The notes under the pieces are model-generated. The model did no database searches. It was not told where the DNA came from and saw only the letters and a list, made by a program, of their open reading frames with translations. A DNA stretch of 35,213 nt from Nitrosomonas communis (GTDB lineage Bacteria; Pseudomonadota; Gammaproteobacteria; Burkholderiales; Nitrosomonadaceae): the NCBI RefSeq assembly GCF_024102715.1, contig NZ_JAGFJM010000046.1, positions 1 through 35,213 on the forward strand, in the 5' to 3' direction. This document shows positions 1 to 8,032 of the stretch, piece by piece; positions within the stretch are counted from its first letter, which is position 1; the number at the start of each line of letters is the position of its first letter. Made by a program: the position numbers and the translations under genes.

Positions 1-2
1 AA

Positions 3-30
3 GGCTATGTCTGCATTAAACGTTGAAACT
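3..30 (+). repeat. IS left terminal inverted repeat
   Basis: These 28 bases match the reverse complement of 1024-1051 with mismatches at repeat positions 13, 18 and 19. The shared core includes GGCTATGTCTGC and GTTGAAACT. Confidence 0.85.
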
Positions 31-77
31 ACTTTTTTGTCCAATAGACTGGAACATTAAGACTGGAGAGCATAGTC

Positions 78-1049
78 ATGAAAGTCTCTGATTTTCGGGA
101 GTGGTTTGAAAAAATATCGCAACTTAGTCGTGGTCAAAAAGAACAGGCCAGGCATTGCCTGAGCGAAGTGAAGCCACAAGCTGCGGTCGCGAAATATCTT
201 GAGGATTCTTTTGAACCGAATTGTCCGGTCTGCCAGGCAGATCGCTTTTATCGTTGGGGACACCAAGCGGGGTTGCAACGTTTTCGCTGTTGCGCATGCA
301 AGCACACATTCACGGCCATTTCGGGAACCCCTTTGGCTCGTCTGCGGCATAAGGAACAGTGGCTGAATTACAGCGCGGCGTTGATTGAAGGCTTGACCGT
401 GCGAGCGAGCGCCAAGCAATGCGGAATAGACAAAAATACCAGTTTTCGCTGGCGCCATCGGTTCCTGACTTTGCCGGCAGCTACTAAAGCCAACCACTTG
501 CAAGGGATCATCGAGGCGGATGAGACCTTTTTTCCCTCTTCCTGCAAAGGTCAACGCCACCTGAATCGTCCACCGCGTAAACGCGGCAAGCAAATCCATG
601 CACGTGGCACAGGCAAAGACCAGGTGCCGGTGTTGGTAGTACGTGACCGCTCTGGTGCAACAGCGGATTTCATGTTGAATGCGCTTGATAAAAAGACAAT
701 CGAGCCTCCTTTGCGGACTATTCTGGCGAAGGACGCCATTTTCTGTAGTGATGGCGCTGCCGTCTACCGGTCTGTGGCTCATAGCCTCGGAATTACCCAT
801 CGCCCCGTCAATCTCTCTGCTGGGATTCGAGTCATTGCTGGCGTTTACCATATCCAGAATGTTAATGCCTACGACAGCCGACTTAAACAGTGGATGAAAA
901 GATTTCATGGGGTTGCGACCAAATACTTGGGAAATTATCTGGGCTGGCGTAGATGGTTGGAACGTTGGGGCGAGCACAACTCGCCAATCGTTGGGCTCCA
1001 GGCCGCTCTCGGAAGAGAAAATCAGTTTCAACTATTAACGCAGACATAG
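78..1049 (+). CDS. IS1595-family transposase (ISXO2-like DDE domain)
   Basis: This 323-aa protein should cut and join the element ends. An N-terminal zinc-ribbon is visible: CPVC at residues 49-52 and CCAC at 71-74, followed by a helical DNA-binding stretch. The catalytic domain starts near residue 144 with EADETF (Asp148). A second acidic motif, CSDGAAVY, places Asp225. A HIQNVNAY motif near 258-265 and a GVATKYLGNYLGW block near 278-290 are typical of the IS1595 group. GGAG lies about 10 bases before the ATG. The gene looks intact, with no frameshift, so the element may still be active. The family is clear. The exact subgroup is a recollection of the HxQN...NYLGWRR pattern and was not checked. 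Confidence 0.9.
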   Translation: MKVSDFREWFEKISQLSRGQKEQARHCLSEVKPQAAVAKYLEDSFEPNCPVCQADRFYRWGHQAGLQRFRCCACKHTFTAISGTPLARLRHKEQWLNYSAALIEGLTVRASAKQCGIDKNTSFRWRHRFLTLPAATKANHLQGIIEADETFFPSSCKGQRHLNRPPRKRGKQIHARGTGKDQVPVLVVRDRSGATADFMLNALDKKTIEPPLRTILAKDAIFCSDGAAVYRSVAHSLGITHRPVNLSAGIRVIAGVYHIQNVNAYDSRLKQWMKRFHGVATKYLGNYLGWRRWLERWGEHNSPIVGLQAALGRENQFQLLTQT

Positions 1050-1051
1050 CC
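1024..1051 (-). repeat. IS right terminal inverted repeat
   Basis: This is the partner of the repeat at 3-30. It contains the last codons and the TAG stop (1047-1049) of the transposase, a compact arrangement common in small insertion sequences. Confidence 0.85.
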
Positions 1052-1074
1052 AAATTAAAGTTCGGGGTCAGAGT

Positions 1075-1164
1075 GTTTCCCCCGCGCCTGCGGGGATAGA
1101 CCCGCAAATACCAGGTGATCGATATCGCGCGCGCCGTTTCCCCCGCGCCTGCGGGGATAGACCC
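1075..1164 (+). CRISPR. Two-repeat type I-E-like CRISPR remnant
   Basis: Two identical 29-nt repeats (1075-1103 and 1136-1164) flank a 32-nt spacer (1104-1135). The repeat starts GTTTCCCCCGCG and contains the CCCCGCGCCTGCGGGG palindrome ending in GATAGACCC. Length, palindrome and spacer size fit the I-E class (compare the E. coli GTGTTCCCCGCGCCAGCGGGG type). The orientation is inferred from that similarity. There is no third repeat: 1165 onward is phage-like coding sequence. No cas gene is in the window. This is a fragment or an orphan mini-array. Confidence 0.8.
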
Positions 1165-1293
1165 CAGCCGTTTTGCAATGGGGCGGATCGGAAAAAGGAA
1201 TTGTCAAAGACAGCAGAAATCGCAGTCCGTGAAGGGTTGATTCGTGGGCAAAAACAGGCCCTGCACGATAAAGCGGAGGAACGGATTGAATGA
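1165..1293 (+). pseudogene. 3' fragment of a phage gene, fused to the CRISPR repeat
   Basis: An open frame with no start of its own runs from immediately after the second CRISPR repeat to a TGA at 1291-1293. It encodes about 42 residues of a charged helical tail with the segment AEIAVREGLIRGQKQAL. Its stop overlaps the next start as ATGA, as in phage head operons, so it is probably the 3' end of the upstream gene in a Mu-like cluster. The protein family cannot be named from this much sequence. The left boundary at the CRISPR repeat shows that the rest of the gene has been lost by recombination or deletion. Confidence 0.45.
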
Positions 1294-1547
1294 AGCTGAA
1301 TGAATGGCGGCAATTACCGGAGATAGTTAGCGATCCTGATCTGGTGCTGCTGGATAATCGTAGCGGTAAACTGATCTATGTGGTTGCGAGCAATACGGAT
1401 GGCATCAAATTATCAGTCGGGTTCGAGTACAAGAAAGAAGCACCCAACGCCATCGTTTCTGGATTCAGGCAAGCCACACGCACGATTGATGAAATCATAC
1501 GGGGTGGGCTTTATACGATAATCGAGGGATCGCAAGCGGATGATTGA
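1290..1547 (+). CDS. Mu-like minor head protein C-terminal (PBECR-like) fragment
   Basis: This 85-aa protein has the pattern of the small domain at the C-terminus of Mu gpF/gp30-type minor head proteins: a VLLDNRSGKLIYVV strand pair, a KLSVGFEYKK strand, then NAIVSGF and a final GLYTIIEG. That domain has been described as a barnase/colicin/RelE-like phage nuclease fold (PBECR). It is a separate gene here, either by genuine gene organisation or because the larger head protein is gone. It overlaps the preceding frame by 4 bases and is followed within 210 bases by a gpG-like gene, the order seen in Mu. The family call is from memory of the motif pattern. Confidence 0.5.
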   Translation: MKLNEWRQLPEIVSDPDLVLLDNRSGKLIYVVASNTDGIKLSVGFEYKKEAPNAIVSGFRQATRTIDEIIRGGLYTIIEGSQADD

Positions 1548-1686
1548 CAGGCTGCCCGGTCGGAGTCGAACCGACATAGATGACGACGCTTCGCCTTTCT
1601 GTTCCCCAGTCCATGCACGTAGACAGTCTGCAATCAAAAGAGATAGGCAGGCGGCGTTCAATGCTGCCAATGATCTGGCCCCCTGA
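1540..1686 (+). CDS. Possible small phage ORF
   Basis: A 48-codon frame begins at an ATG that overlaps the stop of the previous gene (ATGATTGA) and ends at TGA 1684-1686. The product is hydrophilic and rich in Arg and Asp, with the tail RQAAFNAANDLAP. I recognise no family. Support is only the translational overlap and the position in a phage gene row. Bases 1559-1575 within it also read as a perfect tRNA T-arm on the minus strand. Confidence 0.25.
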   Translation: MIDRLPGRSRTDIDDDASPFCSPVHARRQSAIKRDRQAAFNAANDLAP

Positions 1687-1755
1687 ACTAACAGCCCAGA
1701 TTAAACCTGAGCTAAACGTCCGAAACGATTCCGCCTCTGAGAATGGAAATATATC

Positions 1756-1968
1756 ATGAAGATACAAATAGAAGTCGATAACAAAACTGTGCTGGATGCA
1801 TTGAACCGGCTGCAACAATCAGGTGCACGGCCACGCCCGGCCCTGCTGGAAATCGGTGAGGCGTTGGTGGAATCGACCAAAGAGCGATTCAGCACGCAAA
1901 CCATGCCGGATGGAAGTCGCTGGGAGCGCAATGCGCCAGCGGGGATAGGCTCAATCAAACTGCTATGA
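1756..1968 (+). pseudogene. Truncated phage virion morphogenesis protein (Mu gpG-like)
   Basis: The 70-aa product opens MKIQIEVDNKTVLDALNRL and continues with a RFSTQTMPDGSRW motif, both typical of the Mu gpG / phage virion morphogenesis family, which acts in head and tail assembly. Family members are usually about twice this length. Here the frame leaves the family pattern after WERNAPAG and stops within a few codons, so the 3' half has been lost and replaced by unrelated sequence. It marks the right end of the prophage remnant. A start at ATG 1756 is plausible, with a weak GAATGGAAA upstream. Confidence 0.6.
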
Positions 1969-2013
1969 CATCCAGCCAAAGTATCGCTGTAGAGGGTAGC
2001 CAATCTATTCAGC

Positions 2014-3198
2014 TCAGCTATAAGCCAGATTATCTGCTAGCTCACTGATCAGCGCTGAAACAACCTTCTTGCACGTGTGCGCTTCTTGGTAAACGGTACG
2101 TTGACGCTGATAGCTGATATTCCGTTCTGCCACACGTTTGACGAGTTGTTCAAAATATTCCGATTCTCCTATTTTGCTGACGTAAGGCTGGATTTCAGTT
2201 TGCACTATCTGCCAAATTTCATGGATAGGTTTGAACAAGCCATTTTTATCGACCACGCAGTTTGCTTCCAATCCCAAGCGCGAGGCCATATAACAATTGT
2301 CTTTTTCAATCCACCAAGGTAATGCATGCGGCATGGTTTCGATGTCGGCCTGCTGGTGTGCCAGCAGATAGGCGGCCAAGACCCGAATAAAACTGGCAAG
2401 TTGGATCGCCTCACTAATGGTCGGTTGCGCATCCATCACTCTGACTTCGACTGTACCCCACTGCGGCCGCACTCTGATATCCCAATGGATGTCATTGATG
2501 GTGTGTATCATGCCGGCACGTTGCGAGGATTTATAAAAATCCATGAATTGCTGCCAGTCATTAAAACTTGGTGGTATGCCATAACTGCGACTGGCCGCCA
2601 GGATACGCTGACGGTAGGAGACAAAGCCAGTGTCATAGCCGCGCCAGAAGGGCGAGCTGGCAGAAAGGGCAATCAATAGGGGCAGATAAACCTTGAAAGC
2701 ACGCATCAGATAGAGCGCTTGCGCTGCCTCCTGCACACCAATGTGCACCTGCGTGGCAAAAGTAATTTGGCTATGACCTAAATAACCAGTATCCGTTTCC
2801 ATTCTCAGGTAACGTGGCAGCGGGGTAAATAAGGCTAATTCCTTGTCAAAAGGGTGAGTACCGGCAGCGCATAACTCCATCCCCAGCGCGAGACAAGTCT
2901 GTTTCACTGCTTTGACCAGTTGAACAAGATGCGCATGAACCTGCGCGGTGTTTTCCCCAACCTTGGAAATCACTTCGACGGTATTCTGGATGAACTCCGG
3001 TTTGATATAGGGTGATTCCGGACAGCACTCGAGCAAAGGTCCGATTCCGTTTACCAGTTTGAGATTTTCCTTATCGAGCAGTTGCAGCTCGAGTTCTATC
3101 CCAACAGTTAATGGTTTGGACGGGATAAATTCCAAGATGGGATCAACTTGAAAATTCTTGCGCCGCCTCTCGGACGACTTCATCGAAAAATGCAGCAC
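2014..3198 (-). CDS. YbdK-type carboxylate-amine ligase (GCS2 family)
   Basis: This 394-aa protein belongs to the glutamate-cysteine ligase 2 superfamily, ATP-dependent enzymes joining a carboxylate to an amine; the true substrate is often unknown. Visible family features are TVGIELELQLLD near residue 31, a CAAGTHPF motif, TQVHIGVQ (metal/ATP region) and VEVRVMDAQPTISEA. Length fits the YbdK group (about 370-390). The longest frame begins 56 bases inside the upstream M20 gene. An ATG 15 bases later (3183) is an alternative start, and either way the genes overlap and are probably co-translated. Actual glutathione synthesis is not implied. Confidence 0.85.
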   Translation of the reverse strand: MLHFSMKSSERRRKNFQVDPILEFIPSKPLTVGIELELQLLDKENLKLVNGIGPLLECCPESPYIKPEFIQNTVEVISKVGENTAQVHAHLVQLVKAVKQTCLALGMELCAAGTHPFDKELALFTPLPRYLRMETDTGYLGHSQITFATQVHIGVQEAAQALYLMRAFKVYLPLLIALSASSPFWRGYDTGFVSYRQRILAASRSYGIPPSFNDWQQFMDFYKSSQRAGMIHTINDIHWDIRVRPQWGTVEVRVMDAQPTISEAIQLASFIRVLAAYLLAHQQADIETMPHALPWWIEKDNCYMASRLGLEANCVVDKNGLFKPIHEIWQIVQTEIQPYVSKIGESEYFEQLVKRVAERNISYQRQRTVYQEAHTCKKVVSALISELADNLAYS

Positions 3199-4324
3199 CC
3201 ACTTTCAATACCTCTTCATTGATGTCAAATTCCGGGCTATGTAACGGAATATACTCATTCTCATGCCGTCTTGCACCAAAACGGACATAGCAACCGGGTA
3301 TCTTTTGCAGGTAATAAGAAAAATCTTCTGACCCCATGCTGGGATGATCAAGGGTCATTAAGCCCGCGTGCCCCACTACTTTTTGAGCTGCGCGGTAAGC
3401 GATATAGGTTTCTCGGGTGGTATTGACAACGGGCGGATAACCTTGCGTGATATCAATCTCTACTTTGGCATTGTGCAATTCACCCATAGCTCTGGCCATG
3501 CGCTTTAATCCGTTATGGATGCGATCACGCACTTCAGGGAGGGTAGTGCGAATCGATCCCTCCAGAATCGCCTCAGCCGCAATCACATTAGGCGCGCTGC
3601 CCGCATGCACTGTGCCAATCGTCACCACGGCAGGATAAACTGGGTTAATCTCGCGCGAGACCAGTGTTTGCATGGCGGCGATCAGTAAGCCAGTAATCAC
3701 GATGGCATCGGTCGCTTCATGCGGCCGCGCGCCATGTCCGCCCTTACCTTTAATATGAATGCTAAAACGATCGGACTGTGCTGTGATCACGCCATCCGCT
3801 ACCATGATTTCTCCCACGCGATAATGGTGTGTCACATGTCCGCCGAATATCGCGCTGACGCCTTGCAAAGCGCCTGATTCCAAGACTACACGTGCACCAC
3901 CACCTTTTTCTTCTGCTGGCTGGAAAATAAACAGGACGTGGCAAGGAGGAGGAGACACTTTCAGCAGCGCAGCAGCGCCCAGTACCATGGTCATATGCGC
4001 ATCATGTCCACATGCATGCATTTTATCTTTCATACAGGCAGCAAAAGGCAAACCGGTGTTTTCAGTACCAGGCAGTGCATCCATGTCTGCACGCAGAGCA
4101 ACTACCGGCGCTGCAGGGTGCTTGCATGGCAGCCTGCCAATAACGGCATTGCCAGGGCCATTATAATTATAAGCAATCTCCAGCTTGTCTAATTCCGCCA
4201 TCAATATCTTGGCGGTTTCGACTTCTTTAAATGCCAGCTCAGGATGCTGATGCAGGATACGGCGCACTGTCACCATCCACTCATAGAGATGCTCGGATTT
4301 ATATTTTTCTACCATCGCCGCCAT
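3143..4324 (-). CDS. M20 family amidohydrolase (hippurate hydrolase-like)
   Basis: The 393-aa protein is a zinc or manganese metallopeptidase of the HipO/N-acyl-amino-acid hydrolase class. The metal-site motifs are visible: RADMDALPG, CGHDAHM, PAEEKGGGA, a conserved HHYRVG turn, and the C-terminal MGSEDFSYY. The lid domain is the middle segment with GKGGHGARPHEATDA. It should release an amino acid from an acylated or peptide-like amide in the cytoplasm. The first ATG (4324) and one at 4315 are both possible; AAGGA fits the second better. The next gene, a ligase that makes amide bonds, overlaps its end, which hints at a shared metabolite. Confidence 0.88.
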   Translation of the reverse strand: MAAMVEKYKSEHLYEWMVTVRRILHQHPELAFKEVETAKILMAELDKLEIAYNYNGPGNAVIGRLPCKHPAAPVVALRADMDALPGTENTGLPFAACMKDKMHACGHDAHMTMVLGAAALLKVSPPPCHVLFIFQPAEEKGGGARVVLESGALQGVSAIFGGHVTHHYRVGEIMVADGVITAQSDRFSIHIKGKGGHGARPHEATDAIVITGLLIAAMQTLVSREINPVYPAVVTIGTVHAGSAPNVIAAEAILEGSIRTTLPEVRDRIHNGLKRMARAMGELHNAKVEIDITQGYPPVVNTTRETYIAYRAAQKVVGHAGLMTLDHPSMGSEDFSYYLQKIPGCYVRFGARRHENEYIPLHSPEFDINEEVLKVGAAFFDEVVREAAQEFSS

Positions 4325-4684
4325 CCTTACAATTGAGATATCTTCTAGCCAAGTGGTGATCGAGCCTAGCTTTTTAGTAAGTATGGCACAATTTGGCGTC
4401 TATCCTAATCTGTTCGCTGGCATGATTTTACTTTTTCCGCCAGCGCAGTTTCTTAACACTTTCTTCACATTTCTTGTGATAGGCTAAACGCCGCCCTCGC
4501 TTGGTTTATAAGACCAAAACCAACAAAAGCAACTAATAAACAAAGAGTCAATAATTTTTCTGAATCAATAATTTATCTAAATATTTTTCTCCACAAGCTT
4601 TTCAGGAAGGGCATGAGATATTGTTTATCTTCTCAAAGAGAATAAGAAAGCTTAAAGCCTTAATTAATCAACAGGAAAATCTAT
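4325..4684. other. AT-rich intergenic region between divergent genes
   Basis: The 360 bases separate the divergent M20 and DUF2490 genes and must hold promoters for both. The half next to the DUF2490 gene is very AT-rich. A modest AGGA lies 7 bases before ATG 4685. I see no confident -35/-10 pair, RNA gene or open frame. Confidence 0.5.
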
Positions 4685-5425
4685 ATGTTCAAAAAACTAA
4701 AACTTCTTACCGTATTCGCTGCGTTTAGCTTGTTATCGGTTCCTGCCATCGCTGAAGATGTTGACACTGACTTTCAAACCTGGGGCAATATCACCGCGAT
4801 AGGAAATTTAGGTAACTTTAATCCGAATCTGAAAAATTGGAGAATTTGGTTAGAAGGACAGGGACGTTTTGGCAATGACTCTACCCAATTTACTCAATCT
4901 CTTATCCGTCCAGGCATAGGTTATGCTATTACTGATAATGTCATTCTCTGGGCAGGCTACGCCTGGGCGCCAACCGCCGAGCCGATCTCAGGCAGACGTA
5001 ATTTTGATGAGCACCGCATCTGGCAGCAAGTAACCTGGAGCGAAAACTTATCATTCGCCAAATTTTCTTGGCGTAGCCGTTTTGAGCAACGCTTTTTTGA
5101 CAGCGATATCCCTGACCCCGGTAAAAATGATGTGGCTTACCGATTCCGCCAATTAATAAAATTTGCCTTTCCCATGCCTTTTATTTCTCAGGATCTCAGC
5201 TTTGTAGTACAGGATGAAATATTTATTGCTATGAATACCCCTCATAAAGGTTGGATTACCAACGGTCTCGATCAGAATAGAGGATTTGTTGGATTAGCTT
5301 ATAAGTTTAATCAAATGGCTACAGGTGAAATCGGCTATTTGAATCAGTATATTAATAGACCACACAATCCCCGCCCCGATCAAATGATTCATATTGTAGG
5401 CGTAAACTTGTTTTTGAATTTCTGA
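4685..5425 (+). CDS. DUF2490 outer-membrane beta-barrel-type protein
   Basis: This 246-aa secreted protein has a clear signal peptide (MFKKLKLLTVFAAFSLLSVP, cleavage after AIA). The mature part is made of alternating aromatic beta-strands such as WRIWLEGQGRFG, SWRSRFEQRF and FRQLIKFAFP, and ends in Phe (LFLNF), a usual signal for Bam-dependent insertion of outer-membrane barrels. DUF2490 proteins are uncharacterised. The gene stands alone on the plus strand, with its own promoter region upstream and a strong hairpin 17 bases downstream. Function is unknown; an outer-membrane location is inferred from the C-terminal Phe and strand pattern. Confidence 0.8.
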   Translation: MFKKLKLLTVFAAFSLLSVPAIAEDVDTDFQTWGNITAIGNLGNFNPNLKNWRIWLEGQGRFGNDSTQFTQSLIRPGIGYAITDNVILWAGYAWAPTAEPISGRRNFDEHRIWQQVTWSENLSFAKFSWRSRFEQRFFDSDIPDPGKNDVAYRFRQLIKFAFPMPFISQDLSFVVQDEIFIAMNTPHKGWITNGLDQNRGFVGLAYKFNQMATGEIGYLNQYINRPHNPRPDQMIHIVGVNLFLNF

Positions 5426-5441
5426 TAACCTGAGTTTCTGC

Positions 5442-5469
5442 CGCTATACCTGATAATTCAGGTATAGCG
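5442..5469 (+). terminator. Bidirectional hairpin terminator
   Basis: A 12-bp perfect stem (CGCTATACCTGA with its complement) closes a TAAT loop between the convergent DUF2490 and ychF genes. A short T-run (ATTTT) follows on the plus strand. The symmetric stem and position suit termination from both sides, though the minus side lacks a good T-run. Confidence 0.75.
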
Positions 5470-5504
5470 ATAGATTTTGCACACGTCAATGAGCTATGCT
5501 ATGC

Positions 5505-6596
5505 CTATACATTGAAACGGAAATGAATCACATCGCCATCATTGACAATGTATTCCTTACCTTCTAAGCGCATTTTTCCTGCTTCTTTAGCACCTTGCTC
5601 ACCGTTATAAGCAATAAAGTCATCATAGGCGATGACTTCAGCACGGATAAAACCTCTTTCAAAATCCGTATGGATCACGCCAGCTGCTTGTGGCGCTGTA
5701 TCTCCTTTGTGTATCGTCCATGCGCGCACTTCTTTGACCCCTGCAGTGAAATAAGTTTGTAGCCCGAGTATTTGATAAGCCGCACGAATCAGGCGGTTTA
5801 AGCCTGGCTCTTCCAGCCTCATATCAGCCAGAAATACTTGCTTGTCTTCATCGGACAAATCCGCAATTTCTGCTTCGAGTGCAGCACAGATTGCTACAAC
5901 AGGCGCTCCTTCCCGTGCCGCATACTCCTGAATGCTTTGCAGTAATGGATTATCTTCAAAACCATTATCTGTCACATTTGCCACATAAATAGCGGGCTTT
6001 GCTGTCAATAAGCATAATGACTTCAAGAGCGGCAGCTGTTCTTTCTCTAACGCTAGGCTGCGCGCTGGCTGCCCCTGGTCAAGATGAGCATACAATTTCT
6101 CCAGCACGCTCATACAGCGGATACTTTCCTTGTTACCCGATTTGGCCAGCTTGGCTTCCCGTTGCATCGCTTTTTCCACTGTCGCCAGATCAGCCAGCGC
6201 AAGTTCAGTTTGGATTACTTCGATATCGGCAATGGGATCGACCTTACCTGCCACATGCACCACATTTTCATCAGCAAAACAGCGCACCATATGCACAATC
6301 CCGTCTGTTTCACGGATATTCGCGAGAAATTTATTGCCTAATCCCTCGCCTTTAGAGGCGCCCGCGACCAGACCTGCAATATCAACAAATTCAACGATGG
6401 CAGATTGCATTTTTTGCGGTTTCACAATTTCGCCAAGCTTCTTGAGGCGCTGATCGGGAACTTCAACCACGCCTACATTAGGATCAATCGTACAAAAAGG
6501 GTAATTCTCAGCAGCAATACCCGCTTTGGTTAAGGCGTTAAAAAGTGTTGATTTACCCACATTGGGCAAACCAACAATGCCACACTTCAGGCTCAT
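5505..6596 (-). CDS. ychF: Redox-regulated ATPase YchF (Obg/HflX-related P-loop protein)
   Basis: The 363-aa length matches the family exactly. YchF binds ATP rather than GTP and associates with ribosomes and the stress response. Motifs in order: [17 protein letters not shown] (P-loop, residues 9-25), [14 protein letters not shown] (switch region), [20 protein letters not shown] (G3), and NVTDNG in place of the G4 NKxD, the change that gives ATP preference. The C-terminal TGS domain begins near [14 protein letters not shown] and ends in [13 protein letters not shown]. It follows pth in the same direction, a conserved pairing. The upstream Shine-Dalgarno is weak. Confidence 0.97.
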   Translation of the reverse strand: MSLKCGIVGLPNVGKSTLFNALTKAGIAAENYPFCTIDPNVGVVEVPDQRLKKLGEIVKPQKMQSAIVEFVDIAGLVAGASKGEGLGNKFLANIRETDGIVHMVRCFADENVVHVAGKVDPIADIEVIQTELALADLATVEKAMQREAKLAKSGNKESIRCMSVLEKLYAHLDQGQPARSLALEKEQLPLLKSLCLLTAKPAIYVANVTDNGFEDNPLLQSIQEYAAREGAPVVAICAALEAEIADLSDEDKQVFLADMRLEEPGLNRLIRAAYQILGLQTYFTAGVKEVRAWTIHKGDTAPQAAGVIHTDFERGFIRAEVIAYDDFIAYNGEQGAKEAGKMRLEGKEYIVNDGDVIHFRFNV

Positions 6597-6652
6597 AATC
6601 CGATTCTTATTGAATTGCTAGTAAACGGGGAAATACACAAAAAAGCGCAGCC

Positions 6653-7231
6653 TTAGGTTTCTTTCTGCTTTGTGTGCAATTTATGCATCGCAGCCGGATA
6701 ATCACCTCCTGCAATGAGTGGCCAAACAGCCAGGCTTCGCTGGATAGCATCATCGATCAATAAAGCTTCTTCTTTCCGGGGTGGATGCAAAACATAATCT
6801 ACTACCTCATTTTTATTTCCTGGATGGCCTATACCAATTCGTAGACGCCAAAAATCCTGGGTGGCAAGACGAGAAATGATATCCTTGAGACCATTATGAC
6901 CGCCTGCCCCGCCACCCAATTTTAATTTGGCGGCTCCGGGCGGCAAATCCAGTTCATCATGAACAACCAGTACTTGATCGGGCGGAATTTTATAAAAGCG
7001 AGCTAACGCCGCTACCGCTGTTCCACTCGCGTTCATATATGTCTGTGGTTTAAGCAGCCATAACTGGTCATTACTGTGCATAATATTTGCACACAAACCA
7101 TGAAACTTCACTTCTGATTTGAATGTGATGCGTAATTCTTCCGCCAGCCGGCACAACCAGTGGAATCCAACATTATGGCGCGTAGCAGCATATTTTTCCC
7201 CCGGATTGCCAAGTCCTACAATAAGTTTCAT
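6653..7231 (-). CDS. pth: Peptidyl-tRNA hydrolase
   Basis: The 192-aa enzyme cleaves the ester bond of peptidyl-tRNA released from stalled ribosomes and recycles the tRNA. Family marks: KLIVGLGNPGEKYAATRHNVG at the N-terminus, including the catalytic His of TRHNVG, then KPQTYMNASG, VVHDELDLPPG and GGGAGGHNGLKDI. AGGT lies 5 bases before ATG 7231. It lies between rplY and ychF, a conserved translation-linked cluster in beta- and gammaproteobacteria. The size is standard and nothing is unusual. Confidence 0.97.
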   Translation of the reverse strand: MKLIVGLGNPGEKYAATRHNVGFHWLCRLAEELRITFKSEVKFHGLCANIMHSNDQLWLLKPQTYMNASGTAVAALARFYKIPPDQVLVVHDELDLPPGAAKLKLGGGAGGHNGLKDIISRLATQDFWRLRIGIGHPGNKNEVVDYVLHPPRKEEALLIDDAIQRSLAVWPLIAGGDYPAAMHKLHTKQKET

Positions 7232-7365
7232 TGATTACCTGGCTTAACCGGGCAGCAACTTTCCATCATTCTGACTGTGTTCATCTGCACTCGCTCGGGA
7301 GCTGCAATACGGAAGAACGCTGCCCATGCTGATTTGCAATTTATACGTACAAATATCTGTTTTAT

Positions 7366-7968
7366 TTAGGAACTCGCGCCACCTTCTCCAGACTCGCTTC
7401 CTCGCTGAACAATGAGGGTAGCCACAGGAAAATCATCACCTCTGATCAATGCAGGAATTTCCACATTTTCTGGCAAATTGAGGTTGCTTAGGTGTAAGGT
7501 ACTGCCAGCAGTCATTTCTGACAAATCCACAGTGATATATTCAGGCAAATCTTTAGGTAGACAGGATATATCAACTTCAGTAAGGACATGACTGACCATG
7601 CCACCCGATAGTTTTACGCCAGGCGAAACCTCAGCATTAATGAAATGCAGCGGAACTTTCATGTGTATCTTCTTACTTTTATCAATACGCTGAAAATCTA
7701 CATGCAACACTTGTGGTTTGTAGGGATGCATTTGTACATCACGTAACAATACCTGCTCTTTAACGCCGTCCACATTTAACGATAAAACCGAGGCATGAAA
7801 TGCTTCCAGCTTAAGCTTGTGGAATAAATTGTTATGGTCTAATTCTATGGATTGTGCAGCACCCTCTCCACCATAAACTACTCCAGGAACTCTACCTGAT
7901 CCTCGCAGGCGGCGGCTCGCACCCTTGCCCTGCAATTCACGTTTATTAGCATCAATTTCAATTTGCAT
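7366..7968 (-). CDS. rplY: 50S ribosomal protein L25, long (CTC/TL5) form
   Basis: The 200-aa protein binds 5S rRNA in the large subunit. The N-terminal L25 domain begins [20 protein letters not shown] and has the conserved [10 protein letters not shown]. The C-terminal TL5/CTC extension includes [18 protein letters not shown] and [13 protein letters not shown] longer frame starts at TTG 7986, but ATG 7968 has GGGAG six bases upstream and matches the family N-terminus, so I use it. The gene lies between prs and pth in the usual order, and the short tail ends GEGGASS. Confidence 0.95.
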   Translation of the reverse strand: MQIEIDANKRELQGKGASRRLRGSGRVPGVVYGGEGAAQSIELDHNNLFHKLKLEAFHASVLSLNVDGVKEQVLLRDVQMHPYKPQVLHVDFQRIDKSKKIHMKVPLHFINAEVSPGVKLSGGMVSHVLTEVDISCLPKDLPEYITVDLSEMTAGSTLHLSNLNLPENVEIPALIRGDDFPVATLIVQRGSESGEGGASS

Positions 7969-8032
7969 CTCAATTCTCCCAAACAAGATTTATCCGCGAC
8001 CAGATAAATCAAAAATAAAAATTTATCTCCAG

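Larger units (their letters stand above)
3..1051 (+). mobile_element. IS1595-like insertion sequence, complete
   Basis: This is a 1049-bp element with one transposase gene between imperfect terminal inverted repeats. The left end (3-30) and the reverse complement of the right end (1024-1051) agree at 25 of 28 positions and both begin GGCTATGTCTGC. The transposase stop codon lies inside the right repeat. Only two bases of left flank are in the window, so the target duplication cannot be checked. The element stands 23 bp before a CRISPR repeat. On the array's strand that is where a leader would be, so insertion may have replaced or displaced the leader. Confidence 0.88.

Noticed and set aside
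57-1031. Long open frame on the minus strand across the transposase gene
   Set aside because: It is the reverse shadow of an intact transposase with clear zinc and DDE motifs on the plus strand; it has no family motif or ribosome site.
1165-1196. A second CRISPR spacer
   Set aside because: It has the right length position, but no repeat follows and the sequence continues as an open frame ending on the start of a phage gene.
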